A stretch of DNA of 64,000 bases from Pyrococcus sp. NA2. Lineage in GTDB: Archaea > Methanobacteriota_B > Thermococci > Thermococcales > Thermococcaceae. Made by a program: the position numbers and the translations under genes. Shown in pieces: positions 55,241 through 63,486 of the stretch. Position 1 is the stretch's first letter. Every line of letters starts with the position of its first letter. The notes beneath the pieces are model-generated. The model was not told the origin of the DNA and ran no database searches. It worked only from the letters and a program-made list of their open reading frames with translations. Location of the stretch: contig NC_015474.1 of assembly GCF_000211475.1 (NCBI RefSeq), positions 1,364,001 to 1,428,000 on the forward strand. The letters are read 5' to 3'.

Positions 55241-55496
55241 TTAACCCCCCTCCAGCTGGCGGAAAGATACTGACAACATCTCCATGCTTGAGTTTGGTGT
55301 TTAATCCTTGGAGATGTTCTATGTTATGGCCATTAACCAGAATCAAGTAACCTCCTTCAAGTTCTTCTCTCACCTTGGGATACTTTGCATATATCTTTTC
55401 AAGAAGTTCACCAACGTTCTCTGCTTCTTCCTCAAAGATTCTCTTCCCTATGATGTCAATTAAGGTTGCAAAAACCTTAACTTTAACCTTGGCCAT
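55230..55496 (-). CDS. MoaD/ThiS-like beta-grasp sulfur carrier with C-terminal extension
   Basis: An 88-residue beta-grasp protein (VKVFATLIDIIGKRIF start, ILVNGHNIEHLQGL, HGDVVSIFPPAGGG). MoaD proteins normally end in Gly-Gly, whose carboxylate becomes a thiocarboxylate for pterin dithiolene formation. Here the reading frame continues four residues past the glycines (LNGI) before TAA. Sits between aor and cmo, so it probably supplies sulfur to tungstopterin. SD GAGGTG precedes the ATG. Confidence 0.88.
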   Translation of the reverse strand: MAKVKVKVFATLIDIIGKRIFEEEAENVGELLEKIYAKYPKVREELEGGYLILVNGHNIEHLQGLNTKLKHGDVVSIFPPAGGGLNGI

Positions 55497-55528
55497 TTAA
55501 ACACCTCAAAAATTAAATAAGAAAAGGG

Positions 55529-57352
55529 TTAAATAAACTCTTCGAGACCGAGCTCTTTAAGCTTCTCCTCTGGAATTCTACCGTCTTCTGTCCAACCTCT
55601 GAGCTTGTAATATCTTGGTAGCATCTCCTTAAGTCTAACCACGTGTCCCTTATTTGGTCCCTCTGGCATTGGCTCCTCAAGGAGCCTCTTTGGTAGTGTG
55701 TCCTCCTTGAGAGGATCAAGCCCAGCCTTCAAGTTGAAGAGCCTCTCAGCGTTCCATATTCTCTCTCCAATCTTGAGGTAGTCTTCGGTCGAGAAGTCCC
55801 ATCCTAAGGCTGCATTAAGCATGTCCCTGTAGTCATCGGCTCCAAGTCCAAACGTCGTGAATAGACATAGGCCAGCGGCATCTATAAGTGCCGTGAGATC
55901 CTGGAAGAGAATTACCATCTTAACCTTCTCGTCACTTATGTCGTGTGGATCCATCTTATAGGGATAGCCAAGTATCTCCGGGCTTATCATGTACTGCTTT
56001 ATGTGGCATCCTCCTCTGTTGTTCGTTGCATAACCTAATCCATGACCCTCGGCGCCTCTCGGATCGTAAGCAGGTAATTCCTGCTTCTTAACTCCCATAA
56101 AGTATTCCGTTCCGTTGAACCTTTCAGCTAATCTGTAGCCTCCTTCAGCTAAGATATCTCCGAATCCTTCTCTCTTGGCTATCTTATGTATCCAGTAGTG
56201 GAGAACTTCCGTGTTTCCAAACCTAAATGGTGGTACGTTCTCTCCTCCAATGTCCTCTTGTTTTATTAGACCTCTCTCATAGAGTTCCATTGCCGTTGCA
56301 AGCGTTCCTCCTAAGCTTATGGTATCCATTCCATATTCGTCAGCGAAGTGATTTGCCTCTATTATGCTCGCCAAATCGTTTATTCCTAAGTTAGCTCCGA
56401 GAGCCCATGTGCTCTCGTACTCTGGTCCCTCAGTTTCTCCTATTGAGGGGAGATAGTTGACCCTTCCACATCCTATTGGACAGGCAAAGCATGGCTTGTT
56501 CCTAACTAAGTATTTAGCGGCCATTGCCTCACCGCTCTGCTCATATGCATACTCAAACACTCCAGTTTGGAAGTTTCTAGTTGGATACAGTCCATGTTCG
56601 TTTATTATATTAACGAGAACTGCGGTTCCATATTTTGGAAGACCTCCGCCAGCAACAGGGTCTTTCTTCAACTTCTCTATTTTCTCCCTAACAACTTCCA
56701 TGAACTTTCCTTTGTCTGCAACCTCGACTCTCTTATGGCCTCTAACTACTATAGCCTTTAAATTCTTGCTACCCATAACTGCTCCTACTCCACCCCTTCC
56801 AGCAGCTCTATGCCCATTGTTCATAACGGCTGCAAATCTAACTTTATTTTCTCCTGCAGGTCCTATAGAAGCTATTTGGACATTTTTGTCCCCCACTTCT
56901 TCTTTCAGCAGCTTCTCAGTCTCGCTAACTACCTTGCCCCAAACTTTACTTGCATCTCTTATCTCGACGCTTTCGTCGTTTATGTATATGTAAACTGGAT
57001 GATCTGCCTTCCCTTCAACTATTATGGCATCCCACCCAGCAAACTTTAACTCAGCTCCAAAGTAACCTCCAGAATTGGCCATCGCTATGTATCCTGTTAA
57101 TGGACTCTTCGTTATTACCATGTACCTTCCACCTGTTGGAGCTGAGGTTCCTGTCAAAGGACCAGTGGCAAAAATTAGCTTATTTTCTGGAGAGAAAGGA
57201 TCAACTGTGGGGTCCATTTCCTTTAGGAGGTAATAGACTCCAAAACCTCTAGTTCCAAGCCACTTCTTTGCAAAGTCTTCATTGAAGGTTTCTTCTTTTA
57301 TTGTTCCATCAGTAAGATTTACCCTTAGTATCTTTCCCCAGTATCCAAACAT
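55529..57352 (-). CDS. aor: Tungsten aldehyde:ferredoxin oxidoreductase
   Basis: A 607-residue AOR. It closely follows the P. furiosus AOR as I remember it. The tungstopterin domains contain GRYMVITKSPLTG and MNNGHRAAGRGGVGAVMGSKN; the [4Fe-4S] ligands are CFACPIGC near residue 288 and a Cys in DAAGLCLFTTFGLGADDY near 492. Oxidises aldehydes from amino acid fermentation with reduction of ferredoxin. ATG 57352 is chosen because GGTG lies 6 bases upstream; an in-frame GTG at 57364 is four codons earlier. First gene of aor-moaD-cmo-coiled-coil. Confidence 0.95.
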   Translation of the reverse strand: MFGYWGKILRVNLTDGTIKEETFNEDFAKKWLGTRGFGVYYLLKEMDPTVDPFSPENKLIFATGPLTGTSAPTGGRYMVITKSPLTGYIAMANSGGYFGAELKFAGWDAIIVEGKADHPVYIYINDESVEIRDASKVWGKVVSETEKLLKEEVGDKNVQIASIGPAGENKVRFAAVMNNGHRAAGRGGVGAVMGSKNLKAIVVRGHKRVEVADKGKFMEVVREKIEKLKKDPVAGGGLPKYGTAVLVNIINEHGLYPTRNFQTGVFEYAYEQSGEAMAAKYLVRNKPCFACPIGCGRVNYLPSIGETEGPEYESTWALGANLGINDLASIIEANHFADEYGMDTISLGGTLATAMELYERGLIKQEDIGGENVPPFRFGNTEVLHYWIHKIAKREGFGDILAEGGYRLAERFNGTEYFMGVKKQELPAYDPRGAEGHGLGYATNNRGGCHIKQYMISPEILGYPYKMDPHDISDEKVKMVILFQDLTALIDAAGLCLFTTFGLGADDYRDMLNAALGWDFSTEDYLKIGERIWNAERLFNLKAGLDPLKEDTLPKRLLEEPMPEGPNKGHVVRLKEMLPRYYKLRGWTEDGRIPEEKLKELGLEEFI

Positions 57353-57431
57353 AGAATACACCAAATTGAATATCTACATTTGTTCGTATAAAATTTTTCG
57401 AAAATAAAAGTATTCTCTTCAAATGTCAATG

Positions 57432-57734
57432 TTAAGTATGAATGTTAACCCATCTATCTAGGGTGACAGGGTTTCTCTTGAGTAACTTTAGTGTTAAAAC
57501 GTATAACCTTCTGCCATTCTTTGCCTTCCTAATCCTAATTTCTCCCATTTCTTCCAAGAATAATAAGACTTCTTTGGCCTCTCCCTCCTTAATTCCGAGC
57601 TCCTTTTCAACAATCTCCCAGTAATGTCCTTCCCCAGCAAGTTTTATTAGCTCATTTAATATTTCTCTAGCTGCCGAAATCTTTCTCTCTCCTGAGGATA
57701 CCTTGAACTTTTTATACTCATCTCTAATTGACAT
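57432..57734 (-). CDS. Small winged-helix-like hypothetical protein
   Basis: A 100-residue protein with a middle helix-turn-helix-like segment (YWEIVEKELGIKEGEAKEVLLFLEEMG) and a wing-like RIRKAKNGRRLYVLTLKLL. Probably DNA- or RNA-binding, but the family is not recognised. It lies 80 bp upstream of aor on the same strand, so it may be a regulator of that cluster; this is positional only. Confidence 0.6.
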   Translation of the reverse strand: MSIRDEYKKFKVSSGERKISAAREILNELIKLAGEGHYWEIVEKELGIKEGEAKEVLLFLEEMGEIRIRKAKNGRRLYVLTLKLLKRNPVTLDRWVNIHT

Positions 57735-57834
57735 AAGGTATAATTTGAGCTCCTCTTATTTAACTTCTTCGACTAGCTAAGTTCTCGGCTCTTAGCTAAC
57801 GATTTTGCCGATAAGATATTGGAAGTTGAAAACC

Positions 57835-57842
57835 TTATAAGG
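57835..57842 (+). promoter_or_regulatory. TATA box of the sugar nucleotidyltransferase gene
   Basis: CCTTATAAGG places a TATA at 57835-57842, itself a near palindrome. Initiation is expected near 57862 and the ATG at 57874 has CAGGTGG 5 bases upstream. Confidence 0.6.
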
Positions 57843-57873
57843 AGGAAGCTTTAAGAATACATCAGGTGGTTAC

Positions 57874-59115
57874 ATGAAAGCCGTAATTCTTGCGGGAGGA
57901 TTCGGAACCAGACTAAGGCCAATTTCTTCAACGAGACCAAAACCGATGGTTCCAGTTCTTGGAAAACCTAATCTTCAGTATATACTTGAGGCCTTAGAGA
58001 GGGTTAAGGAAATTGACGAAGTGATATTGTCCGTTCATTATATGAGAGGAGAAATTAGGGAGTTCATACAGGAAAAGATGCAAGATTATCCTAAGGATAT
58101 ACGGTTCGTAAATGACCCAATGCCCCTTGAGACGGGTGGTGCACTTAAGAATGTAGAGGAATACGTTAGCGACGATTTCCTGGTGATTTATGGGGATGTC
58201 TTCACGAACTTTGATTATTCAGAGCTAATAGAGGCTCACAAGAAGAATGATGGCCTAATAACAGTGGCTCTAACGAAAGTTTATGATCCTGAGAGATTTG
58301 GGGTTGTAATTGTTGACGAGAACGGAAAGATAATAGATTTCGAAGAAAAGCCAAGGAAACCAAAGACGAACTTAGTTGACGCTGGAATATATGTCGTCAA
58401 TAGAGACGTTTTGAAGGAAATACCGAAAAACAAAGAAGTTTATTTTGAGAGAGAAGTACTTCCAAAATTCGTGAGCCAGGGAGTTGTTTATGGATATAAG
58501 ATGCCTAAGCATTACTATTGGGTAGATTTGGGCACACCAGAGGACTTCTTCTATGCCCATCAGATAGCACTTGACGAACTTGCAAGGGAAAATGGTTACA
58601 TGACGCTTGGAGAGAACGTTGAAGTTCCTGAAGACGTTGAAGTCCAGGGTCCAGTGTACATAGACGAGAACGTTAAAATAGGACATGGGGTGAAGATAAA
58701 GGCTTATACCTACATAGGACCAAACACCATAATTGAGGATAAAGCCTATCTAAAGCGCTCAATCCTTCTTGGACATGACATAATAAAAGAGAGGGCCGAG
58801 CTCAAGGACACAATACTAGGAGAGGGTGTAATCGTTGGTAAAAATGTAATAATTAAGGAAAATGCCGTCGTTGGGGATTATGCTAGAATATATGATAACC
58901 TCGTTATCTATGGAGCCAAGATTCTTCCCTGGAAAAAAGTTGAGGAGTACGAGGCTTACATAAAGATAAAACTTGATCCAACAAAAGTTAGACCTGAGTT
59001 GACCCCTGACAGGTGTCCACTTGGTCTCCCTGAGTGCATTTATAAGAAATTTAAGGCAATAGCTGGCGAAAAGCCACCTTGTGACGAGTGCATAGAGAAC
59101 CAGTGGCTCTTCTGA
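57874..59115 (+). CDS. Sugar-phosphate nucleotidyltransferase with left-handed beta-helix tail
   Basis: A 413-residue enzyme. The N-terminal nucleotidyltransferase has LAGGFGTRLRP at residues 6-16, with the conserved PKPMVPVLGKP next and VIYGDVFTNFD near 107. From about 250 a hexapeptide-repeat beta-helix follows (PVYIDENVKIGHGVKIKAY). The last 60 residues add a Cys-rich end with CPLGLPECIYK and CDECIENQW that looks metal-binding and is unusual for GlmU-like enzymes. It activates a sugar-1-phosphate with NTP; sugar and nucleotide are not decided (glucose, mannose or GlcNAc types are possible). Confidence 0.88.
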   Translation: MKAVILAGGFGTRLRPISSTRPKPMVPVLGKPNLQYILEALERVKEIDEVILSVHYMRGEIREFIQEKMQDYPKDIRFVNDPMPLETGGALKNVEEYVSDDFLVIYGDVFTNFDYSELIEAHKKNDGLITVALTKVYDPERFGVVIVDENGKIIDFEEKPRKPKTNLVDAGIYVVNRDVLKEIPKNKEVYFEREVLPKFVSQGVVYGYKMPKHYYWVDLGTPEDFFYAHQIALDELARENGYMTLGENVEVPEDVEVQGPVYIDENVKIGHGVKIKAYTYIGPNTIIEDKAYLKRSILLGHDIIKERAELKDTILGEGVIVGKNVIIKENAVVGDYARIYDNLVIYGAKILPWKKVEEYEAYIKIKLDPTKVRPELTPDRCPLGLPECIYKKFKAIAGEKPPCDECIENQWLF

Positions 59116-59154
59116 TCTCAAAACTTTTTGGAAAAAATTAATAATCCCCTATTC

Positions 59155-59170
59155 CCCCCTCAAGTGGGGG
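59155..59170 (+). promoter_or_regulatory. G/C hairpin over the aspS ribosome binding site
   Basis: CCCCC (59155-59159), loop TCAAGT, GGGGG (59166-59170). The 3' arm is the SD of aspS, whose ATG begins at 59177. If it lies in the transcript it could hide the SD; but a TATA-like AATTAATAAT near 59137 would place initiation around 59163, in which case the stem is cut. Regulatory role is unproven. Confidence 0.35.
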
Positions 59171-59176
59171 CGTAGG

Positions 59177-60493
59177 ATGTTGAGAACTCATTATTCTAAT
59201 GAGATAACGGAGGAGCTCAACGGTCAGAAGGTCAAGATAGCCGGCTGGGTTCAGGAAGTTAAAGATCTGGGAGGGATAAAATTCGTCTGGGTGAGGGATA
59301 GAGAAGGAATAGTCCAGGTGACGGCCCCAAAGAAAAAAGTTAATCAAGAGATATTCAAGACGATACCAAAACTCAACAGCGAAGATGTAATTGTCGTTGA
59401 GGGGATTGTTAATTTCACTCCTAAGGCCAAACTTGGCTTTGAGATAATTCCAGAGAAACTCGAGATTATAAGTAGGGCAAAAACACCCTTACCCCTGGAT
59501 CCAACTGGGAGAGTTAAGGCAGAACTCGATACGAGGCTTGACAACAGGTTCATAGACTTGAGGAATCCAAAAGTTATGGCAATATTTAAGATAAGATCGG
59601 GAGTCTTTAGGGCCGTTAGAGAATTCTTTTATGAGGAAGGCTTCATAGAAATTCACACTCCAAAGATCATAGCAACTGCAACTGAGGGAGGTACCGAGCT
59701 ATTCCCCTTGAAGTATTTTGAGAAGGACGCCTTCTTGGCTCAGAGTCCTCAGCTATATAAGCAGATGATGATGGCCACCGGTCTTGATAGGGTGTTTGAG
59801 ATAGCTCCAATATTCAGAGCTGAAGAGCACAATACGACGAGGCATTTAAATGAGGCTTGGAGCATAGATGCGGAGATGGCCTTTATAGAGAGTGAGGAAG
59901 AAGTTATGGATCTTCTCGAGCGTCTTGTAGTTTACGTTGTTAATTATGTAAGGGAGAACCATGAAAGAGAGTTGAAGATACTTGAGTTCGAGCTCGATAA
60001 GCCTAAACAACCTTTTCCTAGGTTAACATATGACAAAGCCTTAGAGATACTCAAGGACCTTGGCAAGGAAATTCCCTGGGGTGAGGACATAGATACCGAG
60101 GGAGAGAAGCTCCTGGGAAGGTACATGTTGGAGAATGAAGGCGCCGAGCTCTACTTCATCTACAAGTATCCAAGCGAAGCTAAGCCATTCTACATAATGA
60201 AGTACGATGACAAGCCCGAGATATGTAGGGCCTTCGATTTGGAATACAGAGGGGTTGAGATAAGCTCTGGAGGGCAGAGAGAACATAGACATGACATTCT
60301 AGTTCAACAGATAAAGGAGAAGGGATTAAATCCAGAGAGCTTCGAGTTTTACTTAAAGGCTTTTGAATATGGAATGCCACCTCATGGTGGCTTTGGACTT
60401 GGAGCTGAGAGGTTAATCATGAGAATGCTTGATATAGGAAACATCAGGGAGGTAATATTATTTCCAAGGGATAGGAGAAGGCTGGTTCCCTAG
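59177..60493 (+). CDS. aspS: Aspartyl-tRNA synthetase (archaeal type)
   Basis: Class II synthetase of 438 residues. The N-terminal OB-fold anticodon domain (about 1-100) starts with [21 protein letters not shown]. Motif 2 [20 protein letters not shown] is near residue 212 and motif 3 [15 protein letters not shown] near 410. Archaeal AspRS may or may not also charge tRNA-Asn; the deciding residues were not assessed. Ends with CTAG shared with the convergent GH57 gene. Confidence 0.96.
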   Translation: MLRTHYSNEITEELNGQKVKIAGWVQEVKDLGGIKFVWVRDREGIVQVTAPKKKVNQEIFKTIPKLNSEDVIVVEGIVNFTPKAKLGFEIIPEKLEIISRAKTPLPLDPTGRVKAELDTRLDNRFIDLRNPKVMAIFKIRSGVFRAVREFFYEEGFIEIHTPKIIATATEGGTELFPLKYFEKDAFLAQSPQLYKQMMMATGLDRVFEIAPIFRAEEHNTTRHLNEAWSIDAEMAFIESEEEVMDLLERLVVYVVNYVRENHERELKILEFELDKPKQPFPRLTYDKALEILKDLGKEIPWGEDIDTEGEKLLGRYMLENEGAELYFIYKYPSEAKPFYIMKYDDKPEICRAFDLEYRGVEISSGGQREHRHDILVQQIKEKGLNPESFEFYLKAFEYGMPPHGGFGLGAERLIMRMLDIGNIREVILFPRDRRRLVP

Positions 60494-62283
60494 TCAACTC
60501 CCCTATGTTCGCACCACTCTTTATTTTCCCACTTTCCATGCATCTCTCCAGGAATGTGTCCAGTATCTGGAACCGCTTCCTTAAGATCGTAGAGTATCTC
60601 TATGACCTCTTTCATCTCATCTGGAAGATCCCTCTTGCCAACGTAAAGTGAGGCCCTAGTTATTACATTGTACTTGCTATTCGGAACTTCACTTTTTAGT
60701 GAATCGAACCAGGCTTCCTCACTAGTCTCCCATCCCTCAAGGCCCTTCAATCTGAAGAGGTCGTAGTCATAATAGAGTTGGGGAAATGCTAACAACTTCA
60801 TGTATTCCAGGAATATGTAATTGGCTCTTTCTCTGTTCTCCTCAATGTAAAGCTCCATGAGCTCGATTAGAGCCTTGCTTATCACAGCCACATTTTCAAA
60901 TGTTACCCTAGTGTCAATGTTCTCCCAAAATCTGGGGCATGAGTGGTTTGATAGAAGCATTAAGTAGTATATTCTTCCAAGCTTTAATGCTAGAGAGGGG
61001 TCAACATTACTTATGGGTTCCATGACATAATCCACGCTCGTATCCATCTCAAAGTATTCGTAATGCTCCTTAAAGAATATTCTTGCATACCTCACGAGAA
61101 ACTCCTTTATGGCATCTATGTCGTTAATTCCTTGAGATTTGAGCATGTCTATTACTCCGAACCTAATGGTTCTGTTTAGCTCTCTGAAGAGTTTCATAAA
61201 TGCATACTTCCAGAGCTGAGAGACTTTCCTCCCCTTATATTCCCTACTTATTACCGAATTATCTTCCCTTCTTATCCCAGTCCATCTCATGTCACTAGTT
61301 CTGCCATCCAAGCTTAGATCGAAGTAATCACTCCAGCTTGAGTAATCCTTAACATTTATCCTAAAGCTCTCGCTACACTCTCCAGGGAGACCTTTATATT
61401 CTCCCCTAATCTTCCTCCTAACAAATTCAGCAACGTTGATTATTTCCACTCCCCTTTCCCTAAGTTTGTCTATCCAAGTTAGAAACTTGTCAAGTTGCTT
61501 GGGATTAGATACGAGGCTCTCTAGATCACTTGAGAGAAAGACAAGGTATTCTATTCCCTGCTTCTCTTTAAAAACATCCACACATCCTTCGGCAATTGCC
61601 CTTGTTAGACCTTCCACATCAAGAGTGTTGAATGCAAATGCATCGCTTATCGTGTGCACCCTACCGAACACAAAGGCACTACTATCGTCACAAAGATATT
61701 TGTTGCATGAGAACCTTGCTTGGGGAATGTTAACTCCTATGAACTGCCTCTCATCCAGGAGGAAGATTACATCTTTGTCCGTTGCCTCCCTAATTATCTT
61801 TGCCGTTTGTTTCGTTATAACGTTCTCAGGTAGCCAAAATGCAACGACATCTTTTCTCGCTATGAACGGTCTATAGAAATCAAAGGAAATTTTTGCCAAT
61901 ATTTCCTGTTCAAAGACGCTTAAATGAGGCATTATTGGATGGAAGGGCACCGTAACTACGGGTTCTGCATAAGTATCAAGGGTCTCCACAATTTCCCCAT
62001 AAATCCTTGGCTTATATTTGAGTATCATATACAATGTAAAGGGCTCAAAATCAACGCTTATGGAACCCTCCTCAAGCATTTTTAATGTATCATCGACATA
62101 CTCATAGGCCTTTATCATAGCTCTTGTCCAGTTCCTACCTTTCACTTCCTCCTCCCTTATCTCCAGAGCCACTGGACTCAATCTTTCTGAGTACTTTATG
62201 GGATCCCAACCCGATCCATCATGAACATATATTATGTCCCCAGGTTGATACGCATGAAAGTGGTAGGTAAACTTCATGAACAC
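60490..62283 (-). CDS. Glycoside hydrolase family 57-like protein
   Basis: A 597-residue GH57 relative. The first conserved block FTYHFHAYQPGD (residues 4-15) corresponds to the family HxHQP motif with a Ala-Tyr insert; AFWLPENVITKQ near 161 and the FLSSDLESL stretch near 248 are candidates for the remaining family blocks. The C-terminal half is helical. Substrate unknown; it differs from the family amylases and branching enzymes. GTG 62283 has GAGGTGG 6 bases upstream; ATG 62277 is an alternative. Overlaps the 134-residue gene. Confidence 0.82.
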   Translation of the reverse strand: MFMKFTYHFHAYQPGDIIYVHDGSGWDPIKYSERLSPVALEIREEEVKGRNWTRAMIKAYEYVDDTLKMLEEGSISVDFEPFTLYMILKYKPRIYGEIVETLDTYAEPVVTVPFHPIMPHLSVFEQEILAKISFDFYRPFIARKDVVAFWLPENVITKQTAKIIREATDKDVIFLLDERQFIGVNIPQARFSCNKYLCDDSSAFVFGRVHTISDAFAFNTLDVEGLTRAIAEGCVDVFKEKQGIEYLVFLSSDLESLVSNPKQLDKFLTWIDKLRERGVEIINVAEFVRRKIRGEYKGLPGECSESFRINVKDYSSWSDYFDLSLDGRTSDMRWTGIRREDNSVISREYKGRKVSQLWKYAFMKLFRELNRTIRFGVIDMLKSQGINDIDAIKEFLVRYARIFFKEHYEYFEMDTSVDYVMEPISNVDPSLALKLGRIYYLMLLSNHSCPRFWENIDTRVTFENVAVISKALIELMELYIEENRERANYIFLEYMKLLAFPQLYYDYDLFRLKGLEGWETSEEAWFDSLKSEVPNSKYNVITRASLYVGKRDLPDEMKEVIEILYDLKEAVPDTGHIPGEMHGKWENKEWCEHRGVD

Positions 62284-62687
62284 TAACTTCCACCTCTGAG
62301 GAAGCCTTTGAGAAATCTTGGGAGTTCAGTCCCTCTAAAACCGCCTAGGAATTTTGGGATTTTTTCTTTTCTTGGGAGTCCTGAATCTTCCAAGTCTTCG
62401 TTAAGAAGAACATTTAATCCTGTCACTTCAGTCTCGGCCTCTTCTTTTATTAATCCACCATAAATCCTTCTTAACCTTTCCCTTCTTCCTATTTCTTTGC
62501 CTTCTCTGTAAGCTTCTCTCACCTTATCATATAATTCAAGTTCTATGGCTTCCCTATATATACTCTCAAGCACCTCACGAATCCATCCTGACCATTCAAT
62601 GTGACCATAAAGGCCAACATAAATGCCGAAAAGATAAGCCCTCCTGATCACGTTCTTCTCCTTTAGTATCTCATTAACATCCAGCAT
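62283..62687 (-). CDS. Helical protein of unknown function
   Basis: A 134-residue basic, mostly helical protein (IRRAYLFGIYVGLYGHIEWSG; YDKVREAYREGKEIGRRERL). Its last 30 residues are glycine/basic-rich and probably disordered (PKFLGGFRGTELPRFLKGF). No family recognised. Its stop overlaps the GH57 gene start, and its start lies 1 bp from the stop of the KaiC-like gene, so it is the middle gene of a three-gene unit. Confidence 0.6.
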   Translation of the reverse strand: MLDVNEILKEKNVIRRAYLFGIYVGLYGHIEWSGWIREVLESIYREAIELELYDKVREAYREGKEIGRRERLRRIYGGLIKEEAETEVTGLNVLLNEDLEDSGLPRKEKIPKFLGGFRGTELPRFLKGFLRGGS

Positions 62688-62688
62688 T

Positions 62689-63399
62689 TCAAACTACCTC
62701 GAATGGGGATTTGTTATATACAACTAATCCCTTGTCAGTAAACTTAAGTAGCTTTAGGTCAGAGTCATGTCTAGTGCCTCTCATCTTGAATATTTGAATT
62801 GCCCTGATCATCTTCCCCTGATGCATGAAATAATGGAGCATTATTATTCCACTAACCAAGAAATGCTCCTCAGAATATTTGTCAAGTTCCATCATTTCTG
62901 CTATCAGATAAGCAGTGATGCCAAGATCCTCAAGCCCTCTAATGAACTTTGCAAGCTCGACTCTTTTTTCAACTGGATCTTGGCGAGGGAAATCTATTGC
63001 AGTTAGGGGATCTATAACGAGTCTCGTTATTCTCTCATCTTCCACTATCTCTCTTATTCTAGACAGAACACTCCTCCAACTTGGAACCCTTGTAGATTCC
63101 CTCCAAAGAATTGGGCCAAGATCATACAACATTAACTTCCAGCTGTTAACGTAAACGTAGATAGATGGATCAAATCTCACCATATCCTTAACGACGTCTT
63201 CGGGATCATGAATTAAAGAAACGTAAGCTACCTTTTCACCCCTCCTAGCTCCTTCAAGAAGAAACTGCATCCCAAAAGTTGTTTTACCACTTCCTGGGGG
63301 CCCAGTAACCAGGTAGACTCTTCCTGGGATTAGACCTCCCTCTATTAGCTCGTCGAGACCCTTAACACCCGTCGAAATTCTCTCATAGTATTGTTGCAT
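62689..63399 (-). CDS. KaiC/RadA-like single-domain ATPase
   Basis: A 236-residue RecA-fold ATPase. It begins RISTGVKGLDELIEGGLIPG, with Walker A VTGPPGSGKTTFG near residue 30 and Walker B-like LVIDPLTAIDF near 125. It has the fold of archaeal KaiC-domain proteins, which are often signal-responsive ATPases, but only one domain. ATG 63399 is chosen because it begins at the family start and has GAGGAGCGTG about 8-12 bases upstream; the frame is open to 63504 but that part is hydrophobic nonsense over the promoter. First gene of the GH57 unit. Confidence 0.82.
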   Translation of the reverse strand: MQQYYERISTGVKGLDELIEGGLIPGRVYLVTGPPGSGKTTFGMQFLLEGARRGEKVAYVSLIHDPEDVVKDMVRFDPSIYVYVNSWKLMLYDLGPILWRESTRVPSWRSVLSRIREIVEDERITRLVIDPLTAIDFPRQDPVEKRVELAKFIRGLEDLGITAYLIAEMMELDKYSEEHFLVSGIIMLHYFMHQGKMIRAIQIFKMRGTRHDSDLKLLKFTDKGLVVYNKSPFEVV

Positions 63400-63486
63400 T
63401 CTCTTCACGCTCCTCAGGCCCCATGATTTAAGTAATGTACAAATGTTAATAAAGGTATTGAAATCGAACAATATTTGGTGGTAAAT

